This document shows positions 32,501 through 43,415 of a stretch of 64,000 nt of DNA, piece by piece. Under the pieces are notes generated by a model that saw only the letters and a list, made by a program, of their open reading frames with translations, ran no database searches and was not told the origin of the DNA. Made by a program: the position numbers and the translations under genes. The first letter of the stretch is position 1. Every line of letters begins with the position of its first letter. The stretch is taken from NCBI GenBank assembly GCA_019448385.1, contig JAGTXO010000054.1:62001-126000 (forward strand). The letters run 5' to 3'. This stretch comes from Diacronema lutheri. Lineage: Eukaryota > Haptophyta > Pavlovophyceae > Pavlovales > Pavlovaceae.

Positions 32501-35500
32501 CCGGCACGACGACCGTCGCGGCGTGCGCGTCGCTGCCGCCGCGCATGGGCGATGGGCAGCTGGCCATCCGGCGGCACACGCTCGGCACGGGCGCCGGCGC
32601 GCCGGCGCACGCCGTCGTCTCGCTCCGCGTCGCGCACGTGAGCCACGCCATCCGCCGCGCGGCGGACGACGGCGGCGCGCGCGCCGAGCGGATGGCGCGC
32701 GCCGCGCGCGCGTTTTGCGATGTGGCGGCCGCGCTGCGCGTCGACGCGATCCTGGCGGAGGTGCCCGAGGACCGCCCGACGGGCACGCCCTTCCTTGGCG
32801 GGCTGCTCAAATTTTGGGACAAACGCAACGGGAGCTGGACGGCGCCAGCCACGCTCGCGCTCGGAGACGTGCGCGAGGTGGCCAAGCGGACGGCCGACGC
32901 AGCGGCCGGCCGAGCGGACGAGGCCCCTGCGGCTGGCCGTCCGCAGGTCGCGGCGCGCGCGTGCGCTGGCGCGATTGGCGGCGGCGCGGGCGCGGCGGGC
33001 GCCCCGGACGCTGCGCCCCGTGCACTGGCGGGCGCGTCGGGTGCGCGCACGGACGGCGGCCCTGCCGACGCACCGCGCCAGCTGGAGAGCCGCTACGGCG
33101 AGGCGAGCAAGCTCGACCTACCCCAAGATTCCACTACGGGCTGCGTCCTCGACGCTCGCGAGGCCCAGGACCGCGCGCGCGTGCCTGCTGCGCCCGACGG
33201 CACAGCGCTGCGCCGCGTGCTCGACGCCGTCGGCGCGGGCGCGCCCGCGCAGCGCAGCCCGCGCTGGCACGACGAGCGATGGGAGGAGGTCACGGGCAGC
33301 AAGGTTGGCGACGTCGTGAACGACAACGCCGGCGTCGCGCACGAGACGCTCACCGACGAGTACGTGCACCGGCGGCGGCGCGAGGTGCGGACCAAGGCGA
33401 CGACCGCGGGCATCCTCGGCGAGGCCGTCGCGCTGCGCAAGCTGGCGGCCGCGTACGGCATCACCGTCGTGTGCAACCTGCCGATGGTGCGTGCGGACCC
33501 GCACGACAAGAGCGCGCCGTTCGCCTTCTCGCCGGACGGGCTCGCCATCCTCCCCGAAAACAACGAGCAGGTCCTCGTCGAGGTGAAGACGCTCACCAAG
33601 GCGGGCGCCACGGCGCACGAGGACGGGCCGCCGCAGCCGCACCGCGATCAGCTGCAGCTCGGCATGCACGTCCTCGGCGTGAGCAAAGCGCTCTACGTGC
33701 AGTACCTCAGGCACGAGGACCGGATCGTCGTGCACGTCGTGACGCGCGGCGCCGGCTGGCTTGCATTCGCGCAGCCGAGGGTGCAGGCCTTCTGGGCGCG
33801 CGTCGTCGAGCGGCGCGCGCGGCTCGAGCGCGCGCGCGCCGACCACCCGGCTGCGAGCCGGCGGCACCGGCGGCAGCAGACGCCGGCCGGGCCGCCGCTC
33901 GTGCTCGCGCTGGACGGGCGCATCCCCGCCGCGCGCGCCGCCGCGCTGCACGCCGTCGCGCACGGCACCGCGAGCGCGGCGGCGGTGACGGCGGCGGCGG
34001 CGACGGGCGACGCGACGGCGTTGCAAGACGCGATCGCGGCGCTGCGCGCGCCCGTCGGCTATGCGGCGATCGCCAGCGCAGCGCGTGCGGAGGGCGCGGC
34101 CGTCGAGCGGGCGATCGCGTACCTCGGGCAGCCGGCGGGCGACGCCGCCGCCCGCGGCACGGCCGAGGCGGCCGAGGAGGAGAGGACGGTCGACGCCGAC
34201 ATCTGCGCGTTGCTGCACCAGCTCGGCGCGAGCGTGGCGCACGTGCACGTCGAGGACGCGGATTGCGTCACGCGTGAGCACTGGGGCGAGGCAGGGCTCG
34301 CTGCAGCGGGCGACCCGTCGAGCGCCCCCGCCATTTCGAGCGTCATCGTCGCGCACATCGTGCGCCTCGCCGGCTTTGGCGTCGAGCTCCCGCAGTCGAT
34401 TCGCGTCGCCCCCAGCACGGCCAAATGGCACGAGGGCTGGCTCGACGTGCAGTGCGTGCTGCTGCGCACGCGCCGGCGCGGGCGGCGCGACGACGACTTT
34501 GTGGCCGTCGTCAGGCGCGGTGGGCGCTGGTTCGCGTGCGAGCCCGGCCGCGCGCGGCGGCTGCAGTGGCGGTCGGTCCTGCGCCGCGCGCGCGGCGGCG
34601 TCGACGGGACCGGCGAGGAGGCGTTCGCGGTCGTCTACGTGCGGCGCGGCGACGCGGCCGGCGACGCGGCTGGCGACGCGCAGGCCGAACGGGCGCGCGG
34701 CGGGCGCGCGCGCAGGCGCACGCGCGGCGGCACGCGCAAGCGCAAGCGCGGCGCCTCCGCCGGGCTCGAGGCGGCCGCGCCCGCCGGCGCGCCGGCTGCC
34801 GCGCCCGCCGGCGCGCCGGCGGGCGCTGCTCACCGCCCGCCCGCCATGCGCGCCACGGTCGCCGCGCGCACCACGCGCTCTGTGACCGACGCGCTGCACT
34901 CGGCGCCTGCCGCCACGGTTGCACCTGTCTTCGACTGGCGCGCCGGCCGCCCGCCCCCCGCCGCTCGAGCCCGCCACCCGCGGCCGCGTGGGCGCGCGCC
35001 ACCGGGCAAGGCCTGGGACAGCGTCTCGGGTGCGTGGGCGGACAAGCCGACTGGTGCTGCCGTCGCCGCCGCGCCGCCGCCGCTGCCGCCCGCCGCCGCG
35101 CCGCCGCCCACCGCCGCGCCGCCGCCCACCGCCGCGCCGCCGCCCGCCGCCGCGCCGCCGCCCGCCGTCGCGCCGCCGCCCGCCGCCGCGCCGCCGCCGC
35201 CGCCGCCACCGGCGGCGCTCAACCGCTGGCAGCACGTCGGCGCGGGCGGCAGCGCGGCAGGCCGGCGGCTCGCGGCCATCGCACGGCGGCAGCGCGGCGT
35301 GCGCGAGCCGCCGCCCGCCGCGCGCTTCCTCGCCACGCTGCCGCCACCGCCACGCGACGGCCTCGCGCGCACGAGCAAGCAGGCGCGCGCGAGGCGCAAC
35401 GCGGACGGACGGCCGGCGCACGCGCGCGCGGCCAACGCGCGCGCCTTCTACCGCGGCGTGGAGCTCGGCGTGCACGCGACGCGCGCCATCGTCGACGCGC

Positions 35501-38500
35501 GCCACGCCGACCTGCCGCAGGCCGTCTTCGTGGCGGAGGCGCGGGCGATCGTCGCGCGCTCCGCCGGCGGCGGCGCGCTGCTCGCGCCGGACGACGTGCG
35601 CGACCTGTGCGACGCGCAGACGGACGCCGATCGCGCTGCGATCTGGGCGTCGGTGGGCGCGCACGAGGCGACGCGCATCTTCGCGCTCGTCACGCGCAAC
35701 GCGAGCTTGGCGGGCGCGGCGCTGCTCGTGCTGCACACGCCGGCGGGCGCGCCGGCGCGCGCGCTCGGGCTCGTGGCGACGCGCTCGCGCGCGCCGTCGA
35801 CGGGCGCGCCGCGCGACGCGCACAGGGCGCTGGTGCAGCGGTTGGACGTGCTGATGGACGCGATCGCCGCGGCGCGAGGCGCGTCGCCGCTCGAGCTCGA
35901 GCTCGCGCTCGCGCCCGAGCCGCAGAGCGCGTGCAACGCGCGTGCGGCCGCGCTGCTCTGCCTGCAGGCCGTCGCGGACGCGAGCGGCCGTCCCGCCGCT
36001 GAGGACGCGCTGGCCGCGCTCGACGACGCGCGCGGCATCGACCGGCACTGCCACGCCGTCCGGCAGCAGATCGAGGCGAAGCTCGCGTGGCGGCGCGCCG
36101 ACGGCGCCGTCGGCGTTGACGGCGCCGACAGCGCGCCCGCGCTCGCGCCTGCCGCCGCACCGCCGGCGTGCGCGCCGGCGCACGCTGCCGGCGAGGCGGC
36201 GGTCGACCAGGCGATCATCACGCGGGTGCGCGACGCGCTGCGCGCGTGGGCGACGACTGACACCGCGCCCAGCGCGGCGGTGCTCGACGACGCCTGCGCC
36301 GCGTACACGGCGCGCGCACGCGCGCGCAAGGACGCGTGCACGGCGCTGGGCCCGACGCGCGCGGCCGAGCTGCTCGCCGCGGCCGCGCGCGGCGGAGCCG
36401 ACGGGGCGGATGCCGCGCGCGCGCTGCTCGGCGGCACGCCGCGCCTGCTCGTCGTGCTCCTCTGCGTGCCCGTCGCCGCGCCGTCCGGCGAGCCGCCGCG
36501 CCCGGTCGGGCTGCTCGTCGCCGACCGGCCGACGGACGACTCGCGCCCGGCCGCGCTCGTGCGCTACGACTTTGCGCCGCTCGACGCGGACGTGGCCGTC
36601 GCGGTCGGCGCGCATGCCGTCGCGCTGGCCAGTGCGATCTGGCCGCTGCTCGCGGCCGAGGGGGAGCCGCGGCCATCGCCCGTCGTGCGCTCGCAGCCGC
36701 GCGGCGGCGACGATGGCGCGCGTGCGCTCGCAACGTTCGCGTGCCTCGACGCGCTGATGACCGCCAGCGTCGGCGCGCACGGCCTCGCGGGCGGCGCGGG
36801 CATGCTGCCCGCGCTGGTCGCGCGAGGCGCCGCGGCCGCCCAGCGCGAGCGGCAGCTGCGCGCGGCCACCGAGAGGCTGGGCGGCACGGTCGCTGGGTGG
36901 CCGGACACGGGCGCGAGCGCGGCGGGCGCGAGCGTCGACGAGGAGGCGCGCACGTACGAGGTCGAGGCGGTCGTCGACGAGCGCCGCAAGGCGGGCAAGA
37001 GGGTGACGTTCCAGTTCCGGATCAGGTGGCGGGGCTACGACGAGAGCGCCGACACGTGGGAGCCTGAGGCCAACGTGAGCAGCGACCTCGTCGCCCAGTT
37101 CCGCAAGACGCGCGACGAGCAGAAGCGGCGCGCGAGCGGATCGGGCAGCGGCAGCGGCGGCGCGGGCGCGGCGTCGGCATTGGCGTCGGCGCCGCTTCGC
37201 GCGCACGGCGTGTCGGGCGCCGCGGGCAAGCGCGCCGTGGCGGGTGCCGCCGCGAGCGCGCGCGACGCCGCGGGCGCGCGCGCGCCGAGCGTTCCCCGCG
37301 CGCGCGGCGTCGAGCGCGCGCGCGTGGGCGAGCCCGCTGCGCCGAGCGCGCGCGCCGCCGGCGGCGCGACGGCGCGCACGCGCGGCAGCGTGCTCCCGGG
37401 CTTCGTGGTCAAGCGCTCGACGCTCAACGCGGGGCCGCAGGCGGTGACGGCGCAGCCCGGTGCGCGGAAGGAGCTGCGGCGCATCGCGGCGGCCGTGCAC
37501 AGGCTCACGACACAGGCGTACCGCGTCATCAACAAGGTGGTGCGCGACGAGGCTGCGGTGGCGAGCGCGCAGGCCGTCGGCGCGGCGTCGGGCGGCCCGT
37601 CGACCAGCGTGCACACGCCGACCACGATAGACAAGGGAACCGTCCTTGCGATCTTCTCGGCCATCGGCTGGCACAAGGACGAAAGCACGTACGGTGCAGC
37701 GCCCCGAGGCAAGCCCGCCGAGCAAGCCGCCGCGCAGACCAAGGCGGCGACGGCGCGCGCCGTCGGCGAGATGGCCGAGGGCGTCCAGCCCGTCTGCGCG
37801 GTGGGCCTCACGAGCATCCTCAAGGAGGAGGCGACGCAGGTGTCCACCGCGTGCCTGATGCACCCATCGCGCGTCGTGAACGGGCTGCTCCGCGACGTCG
37901 TCCGCGCGGCAGTCGAGCGCGACGAGGCGCTCGTCGCGCTGCCCGAGATGCAGCGAAACGCGCGCGTGCGCGAGCTGTGCGAGCGGCTGCTGCGCGGCGA
38001 CGTGGAGGGCGCGCGCGTCGGCTGCCCCGCCGCGCTCGACCGCCACCTGCCCGACATGGTCCTCCACGAGGTCGACTACAAGTGCGCGCCCACGGATAGG
38101 TGGAACTACGACCGGCACACGACGCGCTACTTCCTCGTGCAGATCCGCAACCTGCAGCACGTGGCCGAGGGGCAGGCGCTGCTCTGCCGGCTCGCGCGCC
38201 TGTACACGCAGCTCACCGACCGGCCGCCGCGGTATAATGTGGCGCCACTGCGCACGCACAATGTGCGCGCGAGGCGCGGCTGCCGCTGCCGCCGCCGAGC
38301 GCCCAAGCGCGCGCGCCGCCGCCGTGCGCGCCGCCCCGCGGCCAGGTTGGTCACGCGCCCGCGCGCTCGCATGCCGCGCGCTGCGCGCAGGTGCCGCGCA
38401 ACGTGCGCCTCACCGCGAACGCCATCTGGGAGACGCTCCCGGACGACGAGCGCAAGGAGCTGCGCGCGCGGCTCAAGGCGCTGGACCTGCGCGACCACGA

Positions 38501-39895
38501 TGGCGAGCCGATCAAATGGACAGGCACAAACGGCAACACCCCGCCGATGTCGGACGTGCGTGTCAGGTACGCGGTCTTTGCGACGCGCTTCGACATCTCC
38601 AACCGCGTCTTCGACTACGCCGGGCGCGAGCGGCCGCCGGCCGATCTGCCGTGGCACGCGCGGCGCTCGTGGGTTGGCCTCGCGCCGCTGCCGCGCGTGC
38701 CGCTTCCGGGCCGGCAGCCCGTCAAGTCGGTGGTGACAGATGGCGTCGCCGTGCACGCCGTCGGGACCGTCCTCGTGCCGAAGGCGCAGGCGCCGGCCGG
38801 CGGCTCGGGCGTCCTGCACCGCTGGCGCCGGCCGGACGGGCGCATCGCCGTCGCACTCGGCTCCGAGCTGCGGCGGGCGATCGACGTCGAGGCGGCGGTC
38901 GTCGTCGCGGCCGACCCGAACATGGGCAACATCACCACCTACTCTGCGCACGTCGGGCGGGCGGCCGTCTGGCGGCAGTTCACGCAGCGCGCGCGCGCGC
39001 GCGCCGCGGGCTTTGCGCGCGAGACGGCCAAGACCAACGCGGCGCGGCGGCGCGTGCGCAAGGACGGGCGCGGCGGTGAGTTCAGCGTGGAGGCGGACGA
39101 GGCGCGGCTTGGCGAGGCGCACAGTGCCAAGGTGCTCGGCGAGGGCGAGTTCCACGCCTTCCACCGCGAGAGCGCGCGGGTGCGCGAGCGCGCCGCCGAG
39201 CACGTGTACGACGCGCCGGCGCGCCGGAAGGAGCGCTGGCGGCGCGACAGCGGCGGGCGGTCCAACGCGGCGCGCGTCGCCGAGGCGCTCATCGCGGCGC
39301 ACTGCGTCGACGGCGTGACGCGCGACCGGCTGCTCGTGTGCGTGGGCAAGTGGCTGCGCGACCACAAGGGCGCGCAGCCCAAGGGCGCGCCGCCCGCCTT
39401 CCAGGTGGGGCTGCTGCGCGAGCTGCGGCGGCGCGGCGTCGCGGCCGTCTTCGTGCCCGAGCCGTACACGTCGATGCACTGCTCGATGCCGCGGCTCGCC
39501 AAGGGCGGCAGGCTGCAGCGCTGCGGCGCGGAGCTCGCGCAGAACCCGCGCCTGCCCGTGGCAAAGGGCGGCACGCGCACGGTGCACGCGCTCGTCATCT
39601 GCCCGGCGTGCAACGGCGGCAAGAAGCCCGTGCACCGCGACTACAACGCCGCGCGCAACATCTTCTACGACGTGCACGACATGGCGGCGCACGCGGCCGG
39701 GCGCGACACCACGTCGACGCCTGAGCGCTTTGCCCTCGTGCTCGCCTGGTGGGCGCGCGGCGAGGTGTGGGAGCGTGAGGAGCGCATGGTGCACGGCGAG
39801 GGTGACGACTGCGACGACGAGTGCGACGGCGACGACGAGGGCGACGACGAGGGCGACGACGACGACGACGACGACGGCAGCGGCGACGGCGGCGG

Positions 39896-39928
<33 letters not shown>

Positions 39929-40115
39929 AGGCGGCGGCGGCGACGACGACGATGACGGCGGGGGAGGCGGCGGCGGCGACGGCGGTGGCGACGACGGCGG
40001 CGGGCGCGGCGACGGTGGCGGCGGCGGCTCTCGCGCCCGCACCCCCGCCCGCGGAGCTGCCAGCGCCAGTGCCGGCGGCGGCAGCGCGCGCGGGCCGAAG
40101 CGCGGCCGGCGTTGA
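26542..40115 (+). CDS. fanzor: Giant fusion: C48-like protease, YqaJ nuclease, chromodomain, Fanzor1
   Basis: About 4,481 residues in two exons, 26542-38262 and 38391-40115. Order: Ala/Pro repeats (1-85); Ala-rich helices; a second Ala/Pro block (about 620-660); Ulp1/C48-like protease (about 660-895); low-complexity Ala/Pro; several domains that look like decayed copies of the protease; an unrecognised domain (about 1730-2110, with CTCPATC); a YqaJ-type nuclease (2220-2430); a Pro/Ala linker (2845-2893); a chromodomain (3472-3527); a Fanzor1 nuclease (3648-4365); and an Asp/Gly-rich tail ending KRGRR. The start is the first ATG in frame; the frame is open to 26212 without one. Undetected introns could divide it into two or more proteins. 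The protease could cut the product or host proteins. The four domain matches in one frame, not the openness, are the evidence. It converges on a kinase gene 444 bp away. Confidence 0.8.
28530..29220 (+). other. Ulp1/C48-like cysteine protease domain
   Basis: Residues about 663-893 of the giant protein. A catalytic set in the right order and spacing: His 784 in SGHFTALRLV, Asp 807 in AVLVDTLASP, Gln 848 and Cys 853 in QRGATCGLAVVGAL. Spacings of 23, 41 and 5 residues are close to those of Ulp1/SENP proteases. Such domains are known in several DNA transposon families. Weak Gln/Cys-region look-alikes recur further on (near 31300, 35920 and 36690: DQAGVAALRVLYAL, PQSACNARAAALLCL, QPRGGDDGARALATF) without a full catalytic set. 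Confidence 0.7.
33200..33830 (+). other. YqaJ-type (lambda exonuclease-like) nuclease domain
   Basis: Residues about 2220-2430 of the giant protein. QRSPRWHDERWEEVTGSKVG is the typical entry; TKATTAGILGEAVALRKLAA carries the conserved Gly-Glu helix; FSPDGLAI supplies the metal-binding Asp (2332); LVEVKTL gives the Glu-x-Lys pair (2347/2349); HRDQLQLGMHVLG supplies the Gln (2370). All core residues are present, so a metal-dependent exonuclease or nickase activity is plausible. YqaJ domains act in phage and virus recombination; finding one in the same chain as Fanzor is unusual. Confidence 0.8.
36955..37120 (+). other. Chromodomain in the giant protein
   Basis: Residues 3472-3527. TYEVEAVVDERRKAGKRVTF, then RIRWRGYDESADTWEPEANV, the classical chromodomain strand-strand-helix with its aromatic positions (Tyr, Trp, Trp). 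In retroelements and some DNA transposons chromodomains steer insertion to marked chromatin. Here it sits about 120 residues before the Fanzor nuclease, which suggests chromatin targeting of that nuclease. Confidence 0.9.
37483..40115 (+). other. fanzor: Fanzor1 RNA-guided nuclease region, catalytic set intact
   Basis: The N-terminal lobe begins IAAAVHRLTTQAYRVINKVV (residue 3648) and reaches YNVAPLRTHN at the exon end; exon 2 continues PRNVRLTANAIWETLP. RuvC-I Asp is in VVAADPNMGNITTY (4082, codon at 38913). Glu 4264 in VPEPYTSMHCS occupies the alternative Glu position described for Fanzors. The zinc-finger cysteines (HCSM, RCGAEL, ICPAC) follow, and the RuvC-III Asp is in VHRDYNAARNIF (4324). 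D-x(about 184)-TS-x2-C4 finger-x-RD matches the published Fanzor/TnpB signature. An Asp/Gly-rich tail with a basic end, a possible nuclear signal, closes the protein. Confidence 0.92.
38263..38390 (+). other. Intron inside the Fanzor coding region
   Basis: 128 bp, GTGCGCGCGA at the start and CTGCGCGCAG at the end. Removing it joins LRTHN to VPRNVRLTANAIWETLP without changing phase and rebuilds the conserved Fanzor segment. The same GTGCGCG start is used by the host genes nearby. Confidence 0.88.
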
Positions 40116-40559
40116 CGCACGGCCGAGCCGCGCAGCGGTCGACGCTTTGCGGGCTCTGCCCAGGTCGCGCGCGGCTGGCGACGCGTACCGCATTCGGCAC
40201 GCCCGTGCACGCCGCCACCCGTGGCCGAGCGCGCCGCACCAGCCGGCCCGCTCCAACCGCCGTGCGGATCACGGACGCTCGCTACGGCTCGTCGGCGCGC
40301 GTCACCTGCGCCGGCGGCCACGGCGCCGTCTGCTCCGGCCTCGTCGCGAGCAGCCCGACCGCTGCTCGCCGCCCGCACGCCGCCGCAGCAACGCTGCGCG
40401 TCGTGCTCCCCCGCTCGCCAAACGCGAAGAGCTCCCTCACAAGGACGTCCTTCCGAATGGCCCGCGCTGCACTCGGGGCGCTCACTCGTGCCCCTGATCG
40501 GATTTGGCTTGACCATCTATACCCGAGCCCACGCGACGCCGGCGCGCGGCCACCAGCGC
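40116..40559. other. 444-bp gap after Fanzor; possible guide-RNA region
   Basis: Tail-to-tail space between the giant gene and the kinase. No protein seen. In characterised Fanzor elements the guide (omega-type) RNA lies at or beyond the 3' end of the nuclease gene, so this is the place to look; nothing in the bare sequence proves an RNA here. Less GC-rich near 40440-40530. Confidence 0.35.
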
Positions 40560-43379
40560 TCAGCGCCTGCCCCTCCCACCGCCCTTTCCCTTGCCAAACG
40601 GCCGCCGTTCACCGGCGCGCGTGCCACCGGCCACGCCGCCACAACCTCCGTGCTGCGCGAGCGTCGCGTGCCCCGGCCGCGGCGGTGAGACCAAACTGCC
40701 GACGGCATCAGTCTCGAGCGCGCCACCGCCACCGCCGGTAGCGCCGCCGCCCGCCGCCGGCGGCGGCCCATGCCGCGCGCGCTCACGGTCGAGACACCGC
40801 AGTTGCACCTCGCGCGCCTCGTCTGACGAGAGCGTCCCATGCCACGAGCGGTGGCCAACGTCGACGGCGCGGACGGGCGGGAGCATCGAGACGAGCGTCG
40901 CGAGCACCGCCTCCTCCTGCGCATCGCCGCCCATCGCCTCGCGCACCGCGACTTCGAGCGCGCGCGCGTGCAGTGTGCCCAGCCGGCCGCCGTCGAGGCG
41001 CGCCGCCTCAAAACGCTCGCGGATCGCGCGCTGCCGCTCGCGCGCGCGGACGGCGTGCGAGCCGTCGGCGAGGCCCGCGGCGACGAGGCGGAGCCACACC
41101 GTGTCCGCAAGCTCGGCTGCGCTCCAGCGCACGTCAAAGGGCGCGGCGTGCCCCTCAGCGCGCTGCAGGCGGGCGAGGCAGCTGAGAGGGTTGGCGTACG
41201 GGTGCCGCCTCTCCGAGATGCAGAGCGCCGTGTGCTCGTAGTAGCACGTGCCGGTGGGCGCCTGGCGCAGCGCCCAGCCCGCCGGCAGCAGCCCGTCGCG
41301 CGCCGCCCACGCCGCCGCCTCCGCGAGCCAGAGCAACGAGCGCTCGGCGGCCGGGTGCACGCCCAGGTGCTCGGCGTAGGACACCACGTCCACGTCAAGC
41401 CGCGACTCCTCAGCGACGGCCGCCGCGGCGGGCGTGTGGCGCGCGCCGTCCGGGCGGCACTCCGGCGCGACGGCGGCTGCCCCGTCGCTCGCCCAGCCCG
41501 CCGGCACGCCCGTGGCGGCCGCGGTCGGCGAGCCGTCGAGGGCGTTGTTGGTGTCTGCAGGGGCGCCGGCGCGCGAGAAGAAGTCGCGCATCGACGAGCC
41601 CATGAGGTGCAAGAGCGGCCCGCTGCTCTGCTGCTGCACCTGCACCTGCTGCTGCACCTGCACCTGCTGCACCTGCTGCACCGCCGGCGCGAGCGCAAGC
41701 CGCACGGCAGATGGCGAGACGGGCGCAGACGCGCGGCCCGCCGCCGTCGCGTCGTCGCCGCCGGCGCCGTCCGCGCCGTCCGCGCGCGCCGCGTCCGCAT
41801 CCGACCCCGGCGGGACGGACGCGGCGTTCTCGGCGGCGTGGTGCTCGGCGTCAAGCGCGAGCGCCTCGAGCTGCTCGCGCAGCGCGTAGCTCAGCTCAAG
41901 CCCCGCGCAGCGCACGTCCGAGTCGCCGTGTAGCAGGAGGGGCTGTACGATGTGCAAGCAGTGCGCGCGCGTCACGTCGGCGCTGAGCGCGACGGGCGCG
42001 CCGTCGAGCGCGCGCACGAGCACGCGCGCGAGGTGCGCCGCGACGGCGTGCTGCAACCGGCGCGTGCGCCGTTCGATGAGCTCGCGCAGGTCGGTCGATG
42101 ACGTGCGCGCGACGTGCGCGCCGCCGGCCGCCGCGCCGGCCGAGCCCGCCGCGCCCGCCGCGCCCGCCGCCGCTGCCACCGCCGCCGTCGCCGCCGGCAA
42201 GCAATGCGTAACCGTCGCGAGCGACTCGCCGGCGGCGAGCGCGTCCTCCACGCACGCGCACGCGTGGATCGCGTCGGCGAGCGCGCGCAGCGCCAAAGGT
42301 GGCTGCGTGAGCGAGGCACACACGGCCTGCTGCTCCTGTAGCCACGAAACGCCGCCCGCGCTCGAGGCGCAAGCCGCGCCGGCCGCACACGTGCCCGCGC
42401 CCGCGTGCCCGGGCGCGCCGCACGCGCGCGCGGACTCGGCGATCGCGACGGCGGCACGCTCAGAGCTGCCCAGCTCGTTCACCGCGCGCACCGTCGCGTC
42501 CGCCGCGTCCGCCGGCATGCCGAGCCGCGCGCACGCGCGGCGCACGGCGATCGCGGCCTGCGCGGCGACGGAGTGCTCGCGCGTCGAGGCGGTGTCGGCG
42601 TCTGAGCTCGCGCTGGCATGCGGCGACGCGCACGAGGCAGATGCGGCAGATTGCGGCGTGCGCGGCGCTCCGCTGCCACCGTGGCCAGCGCTGAGCCGGC
42701 CGCTGCCGTGCCGGCTGCGCCGCCCACCCGCCCGCCGGCCGGTCGCGCCGTCCCCGCCGTCGGTCGCGCCGGCCGCGCTGCCGGTCGCGCCGGCCGTGGC
42801 GGGCCCCCGCCCTCGGCCGACTGGCGATCGAATTGGCGAAAACGCGGGTGCCATGCCGCCATGCTGGTGGCCGCCACCATCGCCCGAGCTCGGCGTGCGT
42901 GAGAGTGTGCGCCCGTTGCGTGACGGCGTGCGCGCGTGCTGCTGCTGCTGCTGCTGCTGGTCGTGCGCGCCGGAAGTCGCGCAAACTGCGGAAAGTTCCG
43001 CCGACGCCGAGGACGCGCTCCCACCGCCCGCGCTCTCGCCGCGCTGCAGCGGCTGCTGCGCGCCGTTGGCGCTGTCGGCAACGCGGCCGGCGCTCGGCGA
43101 GCCCGTTAGCGAGAACGCCTTGAAGCCCACCAGCATCTGCTCCGTCCACGACGGTGGGCGCGTGACGACACCACTCGCGCCCGTCCCGCCCGCGCCCGTC
43201 CCGCCTGCGCCCGCGCCCGTCCCGCCCGCGCCCGTCCCGCCCGCGCCCGTCCCGCCCGCGCCCGTGCCCGCACCCGCCCGCGCGCCCGCTGCGCCGCCGC
43301 TCGGCGGCGGCGGCAACGACGGCGCGGCAGGCGCGCGCGGCGGCGTTTGCTTTGGGATTCGCAGGTCCGTCTCGTCGCC

Positions 43380-43415
<36 letters not shown>

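Larger units (their letters stand above)
20916..40115 (+). mobile_element. Candidate Helitron-like composite element carrying Fanzor
   Basis: Four + strand units follow each other: a broken SSB-like/Helitron-type helicase (20916-23677), a USP-like protease gene (24682-26288) and one giant gene with a C48-like protease, a YqaJ nuclease, a chromodomain and Fanzor1 (26542-40115). Helitron-type helicase, cysteine proteases and captured Fanzor1 are all known from large eukaryotic DNA transposons; Fanzor1 in Helitrons has been reported. No Rep/HUH endonuclease, DDE transposase, integrase, polymerase or capsid gene was seen. The outer limits are unknown: no terminal TC or CTRR plus hairpin was found, and the coordinates given are simply the coding limits. 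It may be more than one element. Confidence 0.55.

Noticed and set aside
33118-38259. Antisense frame open for 1,713 codons inside the giant gene
   Set aside because: Arg/Ala-rich composition with no family motif; it is a by-product of the GC-rich third positions of the + strand gene. It also shows that openness alone is not evidence here.
20916-40115. Reading the region as a Polinton or giant-virus insertion
   Set aside because: No capsid, packaging ATPase, DNA polymerase B or integrase was seen, and the helicase motifs are Helitron-like. A viral source for the SSB-like domain and some cargo remains possible.
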